From Actinoplanes derwentensis (GTDB taxonomy: Bacteria > Actinomycetota > Actinomycetes > Mycobacteriales > Micromonosporaceae): DNA of 64,000 nt. Each line of letters starts with the position of its first letter. Position 1 is the first letter of the stretch. Made by a program: the position numbers and the translations under genes. Where the stretch lies: the NCBI RefSeq assembly GCF_900104725.1, contig NZ_LT629758.1:496001-560000 (forward strand), written 5' to 3'. The notes under the pieces are model-generated. The model was not told where the DNA came from and did no database searches. It saw only the letters and a program-made list of their open reading frames with translations. This document shows positions 1 through 8,328 of the stretch, one piece after another.

Positions 1-3000
1 TGGTCCTCGGCGCGGCCGCCGATCAGGACCACCACCCGGTCGGCCTGGGCCAAGGCGGCCCGCTTCGACGTCGAGCCGACCACCGTCACACCGTGCGAGC
101 GCAACGCCTCCCACAGCGCCAGCTCCGTCGTCACGTCCAGCGCGGACGAGACGTCGTCGGCGATCAGCAGCTCGGTTCGTGGTGCGAGCGCCCGCGCCAG
201 GGCCAGCCGCTGGAGCTGACCGCCGGAGAGCCGGGTGCCCTTGTGCCCGATCAGCAGTTGCAGACCGCCACCGGCGGTGGCCAGGTCGTGTTCCAACTGG
301 GCCACCGACACCGCGCCGGCCGCGTCCACCTCGTGCCCGAGCTGGATGTTGTCGGCCACCGTCCCGGACAGCACCCGCGGCAGCTGGGCGACGTAACCCA
401 CCTGGTTGGGCCGCAGGAACATCTCCGGCTCGTTGACCTGCTCACCGTTCCAGCGCAGGTCGCCGGTGTGGTGCACGATCCCGGCCAGGGCCCGCAGCAG
501 CGAGGACTTGCCGGCCCCGACCGGGCCCAGCACCAGCACCAGCTGCCCGCGTTCGACGGTGAGGTCGATGTCGCGGACACCCAGAGCACCGTTCTCGTGC
601 ACCGCGCTGAAGCCGGACAGCTCCAGCGTGCGCAGCGGGTTACGGGGTGCGGTCGGCGGTGCGGGCGCCGTCCCGGCGGCCAGGTCGACCCCCGGCACGT
701 CCGCGGAGTACTCCGCGGAACCGGTCATCTGCGCGGTCCGCATCGTCCACACCCGGGCCGACGGGAAGTGCGACACCAGGGACGCCGTGGTCCACGCGAA
801 CCAGCGGGCCGAACCCAGCACCGACACCGCGATCAGGGTCGCTGCCGGGGTGAGGTGCCCGTTCAGGTACATCGCCCAGGCCGCGATCGGCAGCAGACCG
901 CTCGCGACCGATGGCGTGGACCGGGCCCACACCTGGATCGAGATCTCCCGTCGCTGCAGGTCACTGCGGGTCGCGTCGAGCCTGGCCAGATGCGCCAGCA
1001 CCGGCTCGGTCGCGCCGGCCAGTTTCACCGTGCGCGCCGCCGACAGCGACGACACCAGCGACGTGGCGAACGCCGCCCGCGCCGCCACCGTCCGCCGGGC
1101 CGCCCGCTCCAGCCGCGGCCCGAACAGCGTCGCCGCCAGCCCGGACAGCAGCATCGTGCCGACGAAGAACAGGCCCGGCACGAACGACTGGGAGAACAAC
1201 GTCATCGAGATCAACGCGAAGATCGCGATCGTGTTGTCGATCAGGTTGTCGGCCAGCATCACCACCCGCTCGGTGTCACCGCCCTGAGCGACCACCTCGG
1301 CCGGCGTGTGTTTGCTGACCCGGCGCGGGCCGATCTGGCCGTGCACCAGGCGCAGGCTGATCCGCAGCATCTGCCGCACCCACCACTCCGGGAACCAGGC
1401 CCCGGTGAAGTACAGCGACGGGATCAGCGCCAGCAACGCCACCGAGATGCCGATCGCCGGGTAGATCGGGTTGCCGATGCCGTCGACCACGTTCGTCCAC
1501 AGCAGCGGCAGGATCGCGCCGTCGAAACCGAGCAGCACCAGGAACAGGAAGAAGCCACACGCGGCCAGCCCGTACCGCTTGTCGTTCATGGCCAGCCGCA
1601 GGATCTCCCGCATCGTCCGGGCTTTCGGGGCCTCGGGCAGCGGCGGCGGATCCACCGTCAGCAGCGGGTTGGCCAGCCCTTCCTGGCTCAGCTCGTCCCG
1701 CATCGCGGTGTCCCAGTCGTCGTGATCGGCGACCAGCACACCGCCGGCGGGCTGCGGTGCTGCCGGCACCGCCAGGTTGCTGCTCGCCATCAGCTCGGCG
1801 AACCGTTGTGACTCGCGCAGCGGACCCGACTCCAGCACCACACCGTCGGCGAGCACGACCACCTCGTCACAGCGCTGCACCGAGGAGAGCCGGTGCGCCA
1901 CGATCACGCCGATCCGGCCTTCGAGTAGCCGGTCGGTGGCCCGCTGCACCCACGACTCGGTCACCGGGTCCATCCGGGCGGTGGCCTCGTCGAGGATCAC
2001 CACCTGCGGGTCACGGACCAGGATCCGGGCGAACGCCACCAGCTGCTCCTGGCCGGCGGACAGTTTGTAACCGCCGTCGCCGAGCAAGGTGTCGATCCCG
2101 TCGGGCAGGCCCTCCACCCACGCGGTCAGGCCCAGCTCGCGGACCGCGCCGGCGGCCTGCGGAATCAGCGTGGCGTCGAACAGCGCGATGTTCTCGGCCA
2201 GCGTGCCGGCCAGGATCTCGGTCCGCTGCGGAACGATCGCCGTCCAGCGGCGCAGCCCTTCCACCTCGATGCCGTTGATGTCGGTGTCGCCGAGGAAGAC
2301 CGTGCCGTCCGGCACGTCGACCGCCCTGGTCAGCACCTTGGCCAGGGTCGACTTGCCGGAGCCGGTCCGGCCGATCAGCGCGTACGAGCGGCCCCGCTCG
2401 AACGTCACACTCACATCGCGCAGCGCGGGCGGGCGGCCACTGTCGGCCTCGCCGTAGCGGAACGTCAGATTGCGCACCACCAGATCGCCGTCGGCCGGGG
2501 CCACCCCATCGGACTTCTCCTGCGGTACGTCACTGAGCAGCAGCACCCGGCCCCACGCACCGAGCGCGTTCTGCAGCTCGGGGACCATTCGGGTCACCTG
2601 CTCCAGCGTGCCGCCGAACCCGAGGGCCAGCAGCCACACCGCGGTCAGCCGGGCCCCGCTGATGTTGCCGGTGAACAGCGCCCACGCGCCGAGCACCACC
2701 AACAGGGCGATCAGCCCACGGGTGATCGCGCCGGCCGTCATGGTGATCTTCGAAGCGCCACGCCACACCCGGCGGCCGCGGCGCAGCACTTCGGCGGCGC
2801 GTTCGGCGTAGAGCTTGCGGACGTACGGCGCGGCCAGGCTCGTCCGCACGTCGTCCTGCCCGTGGATCGCCTCCTCCATCACCGCGGCCAGGTCGGACCA
2901 GGCCTCCTCCTCGGCGATGCGGATCGGGCCGATGCGCTGGACCGGTTTGTTCATCACCACGAACAGCAGCAGACCGACGGCGATCATCGCGATCGCGGCC

Positions 3001-3437
3001 GGCCACCAGACGAAGAACGTGGTGACGATGGACAGGATCGCCAGGGCCGCCGACTGGGCCAGCCGGGTGCCGGCCCCCCGCAACTCCGAACCGACCTGGT
3101 AGACGTCCGAGTCGATGCGGTCGAGCAGCTCACCGACCGGGGTGTTCTCCAGGGTGGGGACGTCCTGGCCGAACGCGACCTGGTTGAGACGCCGCCGCAC
3201 CCGGGCCGTCCAGTCGGCGGTCAGTCCCGCCACCACCAGGTTGACGATCACATCGCTGAGCACCGCGGCGAGCAGCGCCACCACGAGCACCGTGAACAGC
3301 GGCACGGAACGATCGACGAGCACCGGCCCGGCCAGGGCTAACGACCCTGCCGAGCCGGACGCGCCTATCACTATCAGGAAGGCGACGAGCGTGGTGCGAC
3401 TCGGGCTCGTGGCCCACAGATCGCGGAGCAGGCGCAT
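1..3437 (-). CDS. Fused heterodimer-type ABC exporter (TMD-NBD-TMD-NBD), 3' end off window
   Basis: One frame stays open from ATG 3437 to the left edge (at least 1145 residues) and holds two complete type-IV exporter halves: membrane domain, ATPase, linker, membrane domain, ATPase. The first ATPase has Walker A GRTGSGKST (near 2350-2380), signature LSAGQ (near 2055-2070) and Walker B VVILDEAT (near 1981-2010). The second has GPVGAGKSS (near 494-525), LSGGQ (near 216-230) and Walker B LLIADDVSS (near 138-170). Asp therefore replaces the catalytic Glu in the second ATPase, and the first signature is altered, so one composite ATP site is degenerate and the other canonical. That asymmetry is usual in heterodimeric exporters encoded as two genes; here both halves share one chain. 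Substrate unknown. Confidence 0.9.
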   Translation of the reverse strand, partial: MRLLRDLWATSPSRTTLVAFLIVIGASGSAGSLALAGPVLVDRSVPLFTVLVVALLAAVLSDVIVNLVVAGLTADWTARVRRRLNQVAFGQDVPTLENTPVGELLDRIDSDVYQVGSELRGAGTRLAQSAALAILSIVTTFFVWWPAAIAMIAVGLLLFVVMNKPVQRIGPIRIAEEEAWSDLAAVMEEAIHGQDDVRTSLAAPYVRKLYAERAAEVLRRGRRVWRGASKITMTAGAITRGLIALLVVLGAWALFTGNISGARLTAVWLLALGFGGTLEQVTRMVPELQNALGAWGRVLLLSDVPQEKSDGVAPADGDLVVRNLTFRYGEADSGRPPALRDVSVTFERGRSYALIGRTGSGKSTLAKVLTRAVDVPDGTVFLGDTDINGIEVEGLRRWTAIVPQRTEILAGTLAENIALFDATLIPQAAGAVRELGLTAWVEGLPDGIDTLLGDGGYKLSAGQEQLVAFARILVRDPQVVILDEATARMDPVTESWVQRATDRLLEGRIGVIVAHRLSSVQRCDEVVVLADGVVLESGPLRESQRFAELMASSNLAVPAAPQPAGGVLVADHDDWDTAMRDELSQEGLANPLLTVDPPPLPEAPKARTMREILRLAMNDKRYGLAACGFFLFLVLLGFDGAILPLLWTNVVDGIGNPIYPAIGISVALLALIPSLYFTGAWFPEWWVRQMLRISLRLVHGQIGPRRVSKHTPAEVVAQGGDTERVVMLADNLIDNTIAIFALISMTLFSQSFVPGLFFVGTMLLSGLAATLFGPRLERAARRTVAARAAFATSLVSSLSAARTVKLAGATEPVLAHLARLDATRSDLQRREISIQVWARSTPSVASGLLPIAAWAMYLNGHLTPAATLIAVSVLGSARWFAWTTASLVSHFPSARVWTMRTAQMTGSAEYSADVPGVDLAAGTAPAPPTAPRNPLRTLELSGFSAVHENGALGVRDIDLTVERGQLVLVLGPVGAGKSSLLRALAGIVHHTGDLRWNGEQVNEPEMFLRPNQVGYVAQLPRVLSGTVADNIQLGHEVDAAGAVSVAQLEHDLATAGGGLQLLIGHKGTRLSGGQLQRLALARALAPRTELLIADDVSSALDVTTELALWEALRSHGVTVVGSTSKRAALAQADRVVVLIGGRAED

Positions 3438-3636
3438 GACGGGGTCCTCGAATGGCGTTGGGGAAGAAGGGCGGTGCCTCCATCCTGCTCGGCTCCCGAA
3501 CCCCCGCTCAACAGGTTTATTCCCGGCAATTCCCCCAAGCGGCCACTGCGCTACCGCCCGTTCCGAAGCGTGCCGAGTTCGCCAGCCTCCCTGACGCGCC
3601 GGCTGGTCGGATGCGCCGGTCGGTTGGAGAGTGCTG

Positions 3637-4830
3637 TCAGGCGGTGGCGCGCAAGGTCAGGAGGGTGATCTCGCTGGGGGCGAAGATGCGGAACGGTGGG
3701 CCCCAGAAACCGGTGCCCCGGCTCGTGTAGAGCTGGGTGCGGTCGGAATGGCGGGACAGACCCTGCAGGGACGGCTGGTCGGTCAGGACCAGGTAGTGGA
3801 ACGGCCACATCTGGCCGCCGTGGGTGTGGCCGGAGAGCTGCAGGTCGATGCCGTGCTTGACGGCGTCGGTGATCTGCTGGGGCTGGTGTGCCAGGAGCAG
3901 CACCGGCAGGTCGGGGTCGGTGCCGGACAGGGCGGCCTCGTGGTCGGTGCGGTGGCCGGGCAGGCCCGAACCGCCGGCGGTCCGGTCGTCGACGCCCGCC
4001 ACGATCAGCGAGTCGCCGCCCCGGGTGACCAGCACGTGCCGGTTGTGCAGGGTCTCCCAGCCCAGGTGCTCCATGTGCTCCACCCAGCCCTGGGCGCCGC
4101 TGTGGTATTCGTGGTTGCCGGTCACGTAGACCCGGGCGAACCGGGCCCGGATCTCGCCCAGCGGGGCGGCCATCTCAAGGCGCTGATCGACCAGGCCGTC
4201 GGCGATGTCACCGGTGTGCGCGACGATGTCGGCGTCGAGAGAGTTGACCACCTCGGTGACGCCCCGCGACCAGGCGGCCCGGTTGATCGGGCCGTAGTGG
4301 GTGTCGGTGATCAGCGCTACCGTCAGCCCGTCGAGCCCTTTGCCGAGGCGCGGGATGGTCACGTCGACGCGGCGGACCCGGGAGACCCGCATCGCCTCGT
4401 GGTGACCCCAGGCCAGCAGGACCGTGGAGAGGATCACCACGAAGGCCGAGACGACCCGCGAGCGCAGCGGGCCGTCGACACCGGCCGCGAGCAGCAGCAG
4501 GCCCAGGAGCTGGCCGATGATCGACCAGACGAACAGCACCCAGGCGACGCCGAGCAGCGTGTCGGCGATCCGGGACTCGCGGTCGCGGTGCCCGCCGTGA
4601 CCGCGGAACATCAGCCACGGGAAGACTCCGGCCACGGCCGCGAACAGCAGCGTGCCGGCCACGAAGACCGGCAGCGGCCAGTCGTTGCCGGACCACACCA
4701 GCGTCGCCCACGGCACCCCGAACAGCAGCGCGATCACCGCGACCAGCACAACACCGAACCGGGCCACGCGCGGGCCCCGCTTGCGCGGCTCGGTATCGAC
4801 CGTTTCACCCACTGACATGAGGGCAAGCAT
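3637..4830 (-). CDS. Membrane-anchored metallophosphoesterase
   Basis: About 397 residues. The N-terminal third has four hydrophobic segments. The C-terminal part is a calcineurin-like phosphoesterase with the full metal-ligand series: DTHYG, GDIADG, GNHEYH, AHQP and GHTHGGQ. This architecture matches the YkuE-like family of membrane metallophosphoesterases, whose substrates are mostly unproven. The start at 4830 has GGAG four bases upstream; ATG 4818 is an alternative. The gene stands alone, about 200 bp from the ABC exporter start and 140 bp from the kinase stop. I see nothing supportable in the 200-bp gap at 3438-3636. Confidence 0.88.
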   Translation of the reverse strand: MLALMSVGETVDTEPRKRGPRVARFGVVLVAVIALLFGVPWATLVWSGNDWPLPVFVAGTLLFAAVAGVFPWLMFRGHGGHRDRESRIADTLLGVAWVLFVWSIIGQLLGLLLLAAGVDGPLRSRVVSAFVVILSTVLLAWGHHEAMRVSRVRRVDVTIPRLGKGLDGLTVALITDTHYGPINRAAWSRGVTEVVNSLDADIVAHTGDIADGLVDQRLEMAAPLGEIRARFARVYVTGNHEYHSGAQGWVEHMEHLGWETLHNRHVLVTRGGDSLIVAGVDDRTAGGSGLPGHRTDHEAALSGTDPDLPVLLLAHQPQQITDAVKHGIDLQLSGHTHGGQMWPFHYLVLTDQPSLQGLSRHSDRTQLYTSRGTGFWGPPFRIFAPSEITLLTLRATA

Positions 4831-4969
4831 GCCACTCCGGTGCGACAGAACCCGGACCGGACGGGAGCGAATCGGGTTCACCGAGACGCAGCCCACAGAT
4901 CAGAAGCGGTGCGGGCCGCAGAACAAGAGCAGCGCGGCCCTGTGGACAGGGAGCAAGAACCGGACCGGC

Positions 4970-5638
4970 TCAGGAGCCCAGCGTTCGGATCAGGTCCGAG
5001 GAGATGATCAGGTCGGCTCGGGGCCGGGTGGCCGCGATCAGCTCGGCGTTGCGTTCGTCGGTGCCGTTCGCCCAGGCCGCCGCCGCGTCCGGTGACTTGC
5101 CGAACCGCACGTGCCGGTCGATCAGCCGGCGCAGGCGTTCGCCGTGGTCCAGGTCGGTGTACCAGACTTCGGTCAGCAGTTCCCGCACCGGTCCCCAGCG
5201 TGGCTCGGCTAGCAGCAGATAGTTCCCCTCGGTGATGATCAGCCGGGCTTCGCGGGACACGCCGATCGCGCCCGCGATCGGTTGTTCGAGGACCCGCTCG
5301 AAGCCCGGCGCGTAGATCATCTCGTCCTGGTCGTCGAGCAGGCGGCGCAGCAGGGCGGCGTAACCCCAGGCATCGAAGGTGTCCGGGGCGCCCTTGCGGT
5401 CGCGCAGCCCGAGCCGCTCCAGCTCGACGTCGGCCAGGTGGAAGCCGTCCATCGGCACGTGCGCGACCCAGCCCGCACCGAGGCCGGGCGGGGGATCGGC
5501 GGCCAGCGCGGTGACCAATTCGGCGGCGAGGGTGGTCTTGCCCGCGGCCGGCGGTCCGGCGATGCCGAGCACAGCCCGCCGCCCGCCGGCGGCGAGCTCC
5601 CGAGCGCGGTTCACCAGACCGGAGAAGGTGCGCGTCAT
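4970..5638 (-). CDS. Nucleoside/sugar kinase of the uridine kinase-phosphoribulokinase fold
   Basis: 222 residues. A P-loop GPPAAGKTT sits near residue 30 and a substrate-loop motif PMDGFHLAD follows. The LIITEGNYLL segment is typical of the YggC/FrcK-like branch of P-loop kinases that phosphorylate a small hydroxylated substrate using ATP; the substrate cannot be read from sequence. The ATG overlaps the stop of the upstream TetR gene in an ATGA tetranucleotide (5635-5638), so translation is probably coupled and the regulator and kinase form one transcript. The 3' end is followed by about 140 bp without a gene. Confidence 0.85.
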   Translation of the reverse strand: MTRTFSGLVNRARELAAGGRRAVLGIAGPPAAGKTTLAAELVTALAADPPPGLGAGWVAHVPMDGFHLADVELERLGLRDRKGAPDTFDAWGYAALLRRLLDDQDEMIYAPGFERVLEQPIAGAIGVSREARLIITEGNYLLLAEPRWGPVRELLTEVWYTDLDHGERLRRLIDRHVRFGKSPDAAAAWANGTDERNAELIAATRPRADLIISSDLIRTLGS

Positions 5639-6384
5639 GGCGTGCCGGCCGTGGGGGCGGCGTCGCCGACGAGAAGGGCGGGGCTCGCCGTAGTCGTGGG
5701 ATCGGCGTTGTCGACGAGGACGCTGGGGCCGGCGGTGGTGGCGGGGAGCGGGTGGCCGGCGAGCACGACGGTGGTGGCGGGGAGGGTGTGGCCGACGAGA
5801 ACGACGGGGTTGGGCACCGTCGTGGGGATGGCGTTGTCGACCAGGACGGCCGCGACGGCGGCGGCGGTGCTGAAGGCCTCGGTGTCGAGGACCCGGCTTC
5901 GGGCTGAGGCGCCGTCCAGCAGCAGCGCCAGTTGTTCGCCGAGCTGTTCGGGGTGGGTGGCGCCGGCCTCGCGGGCGGCGTCGGTGAGCCGCGCGGCGAA
6001 GGCCAGCTTGTAGTCGCGGGCGTGCACACGTGCCGGGTGGCCGGGGTCGGGGATCTCGACGGCCGCCGCGATGAACGGGCACAGGGCCGAGTGTGTGTCG
6101 AACACGGCGAGGAGCCGCTCGCGAGGGGCGAGATCGGTGCGGTCGAACACCTCGGGCAGGACGTCGGGATCGAAGCGCCGCAGGCCTTCGGCGATCAGCT
6201 CGTCCTTGCCGGCGAAGTGCTGGTAGAGCGTGCGCTTGGACACCTCGGCCACCGCGCAGAGCTGGTCCATGCCGGTGCTGTTGATGCCCTGCTCGCGGAA
6301 CAGCTGCTGGGACGCGCTGAGGATGCGCTCGCGTGCGCCCCGGCCACGGCGCTGGCCTCGCGGCCCCTTCTCCAGCTCGGTCAC
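5635..6384 (-). CDS. TetR-family regulator with a repetitive C-terminal tail
   Basis: About 249 residues from GTG 6384; GTG 6402 is a weaker alternative. The first 60 residues hold a TetR helix-turn-helix (ILSASQQLFREQGINSTGMD followed by VSKRTLYQHFAGK). The ligand domain is of the type found next to short-chain dehydrogenases. After about residue 180 the protein continues with five 12-15-residue units built on LVDN or LVGH followed by P(T/A)T, which are not part of the usual TetR fold. The gene is divergent from a broken SDR gene, with a near-palindrome at 6457-6480 between them, and overlaps the kinase start by four bases. Confidence 0.85.
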   Translation of the reverse strand: MTELEKGPRGQRRGRGARERILSASQQLFREQGINSTGMDQLCAVAEVSKRTLYQHFAGKDELIAEGLRRFDPDVLPEVFDRTDLAPRERLLAVFDTHSALCPFIAAAVEIPDPGHPARVHARDYKLAFAARLTDAAREAGATHPEQLGEQLALLLDGASARSRVLDTEAFSTAAAVAAVLVDNAIPTTVPNPVVLVGHTLPATTVVLAGHPLPATTAGPSVLVDNADPTTTASPALLVGDAAPTAGTP

Positions 6385-6456
6385 TCGCCCAGCGTAACCC
6401 ACTTCGGGTACCGCTCGGTGTGCATAGCTTGCGCCCGGCGGGGCCGGCCGGTACGT

Positions 6457-6480
6457 TAAGTGAACAGATCGGTGTACTTA
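6457..6480. promoter_or_regulatory. Imperfect palindrome, candidate TetR operator
   Basis: A 24-bp element starts TAAGTGAAC and ends GTGTACTTA around a GATC core. 18 of 24 positions match its own reverse complement. It lies 73 bp upstream of the TetR start and 15 bp before the truncated SDR start. Position and symmetry fit autoregulation by the divergent TetR protein; binding itself is inference. Confidence 0.5.
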
Positions 6481-6495
6481 GCGAATGGAGTGGTC

Positions 6496-6588
6496 ATGGG
6501 CAAGCTCGATGGCAAGGTCGCGGTGATCACCGGCGGGACGAGCGGGATGGCGCTGGCGGTCTGGGCCACCGCTGACCTCGCGGGGTAG
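6496..6588 (+). pseudogene. Truncated short-chain dehydrogenase N-terminus (30 codons)
   Basis: The ATG opens a 30-codon frame beginning MGKLDGKVAVITGGTSGMAL, the cofactor-binding beta-alpha unit of a classical SDR including the TGGTSG glycine motif. A stop follows after ten further residues (TAG 6586-6588). Typical SDRs run about 250 residues with a catalytic YxxxK, all of which is missing. No continuation is recognisable before the next gene on the opposite strand at 6624. Upstream are GGAG and the candidate operator, so this looks like the remnant of a TetR-controlled SDR gene whose body was deleted. Confidence 0.7.
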
Positions 6589-6623
6589 CCACGGCGCTCG
6601 GCCCGCTCGTACCAGAAGAGGGT

Positions 6624-7283
6624 TTAAAGGTTTCGCAGACCGAGACGCAGGCCGGCGACCCCAGCCGGGGAGAGTGCCCGGGAGGTGGCGCGGGTGAGGT
6701 CGGCGCGGATGGCCTCGGGGAGTTCGTCGCCGAGGGCGCAGAGGACCGGGTAGAGGTCGAGGACCTGGCGGTGGCTGAGCGCGCCGACGCCGATGAGCAG
6801 GCCGTTCAGGGCGGTGGGGCTCTGTTGGAGGCTGAGGCAGAGTTCCTGGCGCCACATCGGGTCGTGGACGTGGTCGGGGAATTCGCGGGCGATCCGGTTG
6901 CCGGCGGGAGCGCGCAGGCCGCCGAGGGTGGTCTGCCGGAAGCGGGCGACCGACGGGGCGAGGCGGCAGGCGATGCCGAGGCGGCGGGCCAGCTGAGGCA
7001 CGGTGAGTACGTCGAGGCCGGAGGCGCAGCGCTCGCAGAGACGCTCGTAGGTCTTGGAGTGGATGACGGAGGCGGGGCGCTGGCAGGCGCCGTCGAGTCC
7101 GCAGATCGGGTCGAGGATCACTTCGGTGAGGGTGCCCTCGTGGTCGAAGCGGCCGACGGCGAAGTAGGTGGCCGGGGCGGTCCGGTATTGGGCCAGCGCG
7201 GCGCGGGCGCTGACGTAGCCGTCGGGGTCGACGCCGATGCGTGGAGAACCGGCTTCGGTGTGCAGTTGAATGAGGCGGAACAT
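6624..7283 (-). CDS. Protein of unknown function with a Cys cluster
   Basis: 219 residues; family not recognised. The N-terminal half carries CGLDGAC and, 18 residues later, CERC, a spacing that could bind zinc (four cysteines at about residues 62-88). The rest is Leu/Arg/Ala-rich and predicted soluble, with no signal peptide or membrane segment. Coding bias matches the neighbours. ATG 7283 is used because the frame opens there; a GGGAG motif lies 11 bases upstream, a little far. It is convergent with the SDR remnant and divergent from the deacetylase gene, so it is probably monocistronic. Confidence 0.6.
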   Translation of the reverse strand: MFRLIQLHTEAGSPRIGVDPDGYVSARAALAQYRTAPATYFAVGRFDHEGTLTEVILDPICGLDGACQRPASVIHSKTYERLCERCASGLDVLTVPQLARRLGIACRLAPSVARFRQTTLGGLRAPAGNRIAREFPDHVHDPMWRQELCLSLQQSPTALNGLLIGVGALSHRQVLDLYPVLCALGDELPEAIRADLTRATSRALSPAGVAGLRLGLRNL

Positions 7284-7536
7284 GGCGCGCGCTCCCGGGG
7301 TTTAGAGCGGTTTCGAGGTCGTATTCCGATACGTCGCCAGTGTGATAAAGGTTCAGGTGTAACTGTGGGTAATGAAAATGTGACTCTATTTGTGCTGGCA
7401 GGGGCGTCGGAAGGCCCCGGACATTACTCCCCGTAGTTTGAAAAGGCCAGAGGTCCGGTCGAATGGTGGAGTCGTTTCCCCAGGTGGGGCCGGTATCGTT
7501 CGCGGCCGTACAAGCTTGAGTTTTGGGGGTTCACGC

Positions 7537-8328
7537 GTGACCTGGTCCACGCTGCCGGCGCTGATGTATCACTCGGTCTCCGCGGTCGGCGGCCCCCTGC
7601 GGGACCTCGCGGTTCCGCCGGAGCGCCTGGCCGAGCAGCTCGCCGCGCTCACCGGCGCCGGGTACCGCCTGGTCGGTCTCACCGAGGCCCTCGACGCCCT
7701 GGAAGCAGGCAGCGCGGACCGGATGGTCGCGATCACGTTCGACGACGGCTACCGGGACTTCCTCACTCAGGGTGTGCCCGCGCTCCAGCAGGCCGGAGCC
7801 GGTGCCACCCTCTACGCCTCGGTCGGTCACCTCGGCGGTCACGCCGGCTGGCTCGGTCAGTGGTCTCCGGACTTCGGCCCGATGCTGACCTGGGAAGAGC
7901 TGGCGGAGGTGGCCGCGTCCGGTGTTGAGATCGGCAACCACAGCCTGATCCACCACCCGCTCGACGTGCTCACCCCGGCGCAGCTGCGCGAGGAGGTGGT
8001 CAGCAGTCACGACCAGCTCGAACAGCGGCTGCAACGTAGGGTGCGCTCGTTCGCGTACCCGCACGGCTACAACAGCGATCTGGTCCGCACGGTCGTCGAG
8101 CAGTCGGGGCACGACAACGCCACCGAGGTCGGCCGCCGCCCGCACACCCCGGCCGAGCGCCGGTTCGCGGTGCCCCGGTTCCAGCCCACCCCGGATCACA
8201 CCGGCGCCGACCTGGTAGCGCTGATCGAGGGCGGGCCGGTGTTGTCCGCGCAGCTCAAGCAGTACGCGCAGCCCGGCTGGCGGATGGTTCGCAAGCTGGC
8301 GCGCAAGGCCGGCCGGAACCTGACATGA
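7537..8328 (+). CDS. Polysaccharide deacetylase (NodB/CE4 family)
   Basis: 263 residues from GTG 7537, eight bases after a GGGGG motif; the frame is open further upstream but without an SD. The NodB signature is present: metal/base motif ITFDDGYRD near residue 68, the zinc-histidine motif NHSLIHHPL near residue 132, and the C-terminal SFAYPHGYN. Members of carbohydrate esterase family 4 remove N-acetyl groups from chitin, peptidoglycan or exopolysaccharide. No signal peptide is visible. The stop overlaps the start of the GH26 gene (ATGA, 8325-8328), so the two are co-translated and probably act on the same glycan. Confidence 0.9.
   Translation: MTWSTLPALMYHSVSAVGGPLRDLAVPPERLAEQLAALTGAGYRLVGLTEALDALEAGSADRMVAITFDDGYRDFLTQGVPALQQAGAGATLYASVGHLGGHAGWLGQWSPDFGPMLTWEELAEVAASGVEIGNHSLIHHPLDVLTPAQLREEVVSSHDQLEQRLQRRVRSFAYPHGYNSDLVRTVVEQSGHDNATEVGRRPHTPAERRFAVPRFQPTPDHTGADLVALIEGGPVLSAQLKQYAQPGWRMVRKLARKAGRNLT

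Noticed and set aside
93..1811. Long rightward ORF of 572 codons
   Set aside because: It is antisense to the ABC exporter, whose Walker and signature motifs are intact on the other strand. Its composition (Arg/Gln/His/Gly-rich) is typical of GC-rich shadow frames.
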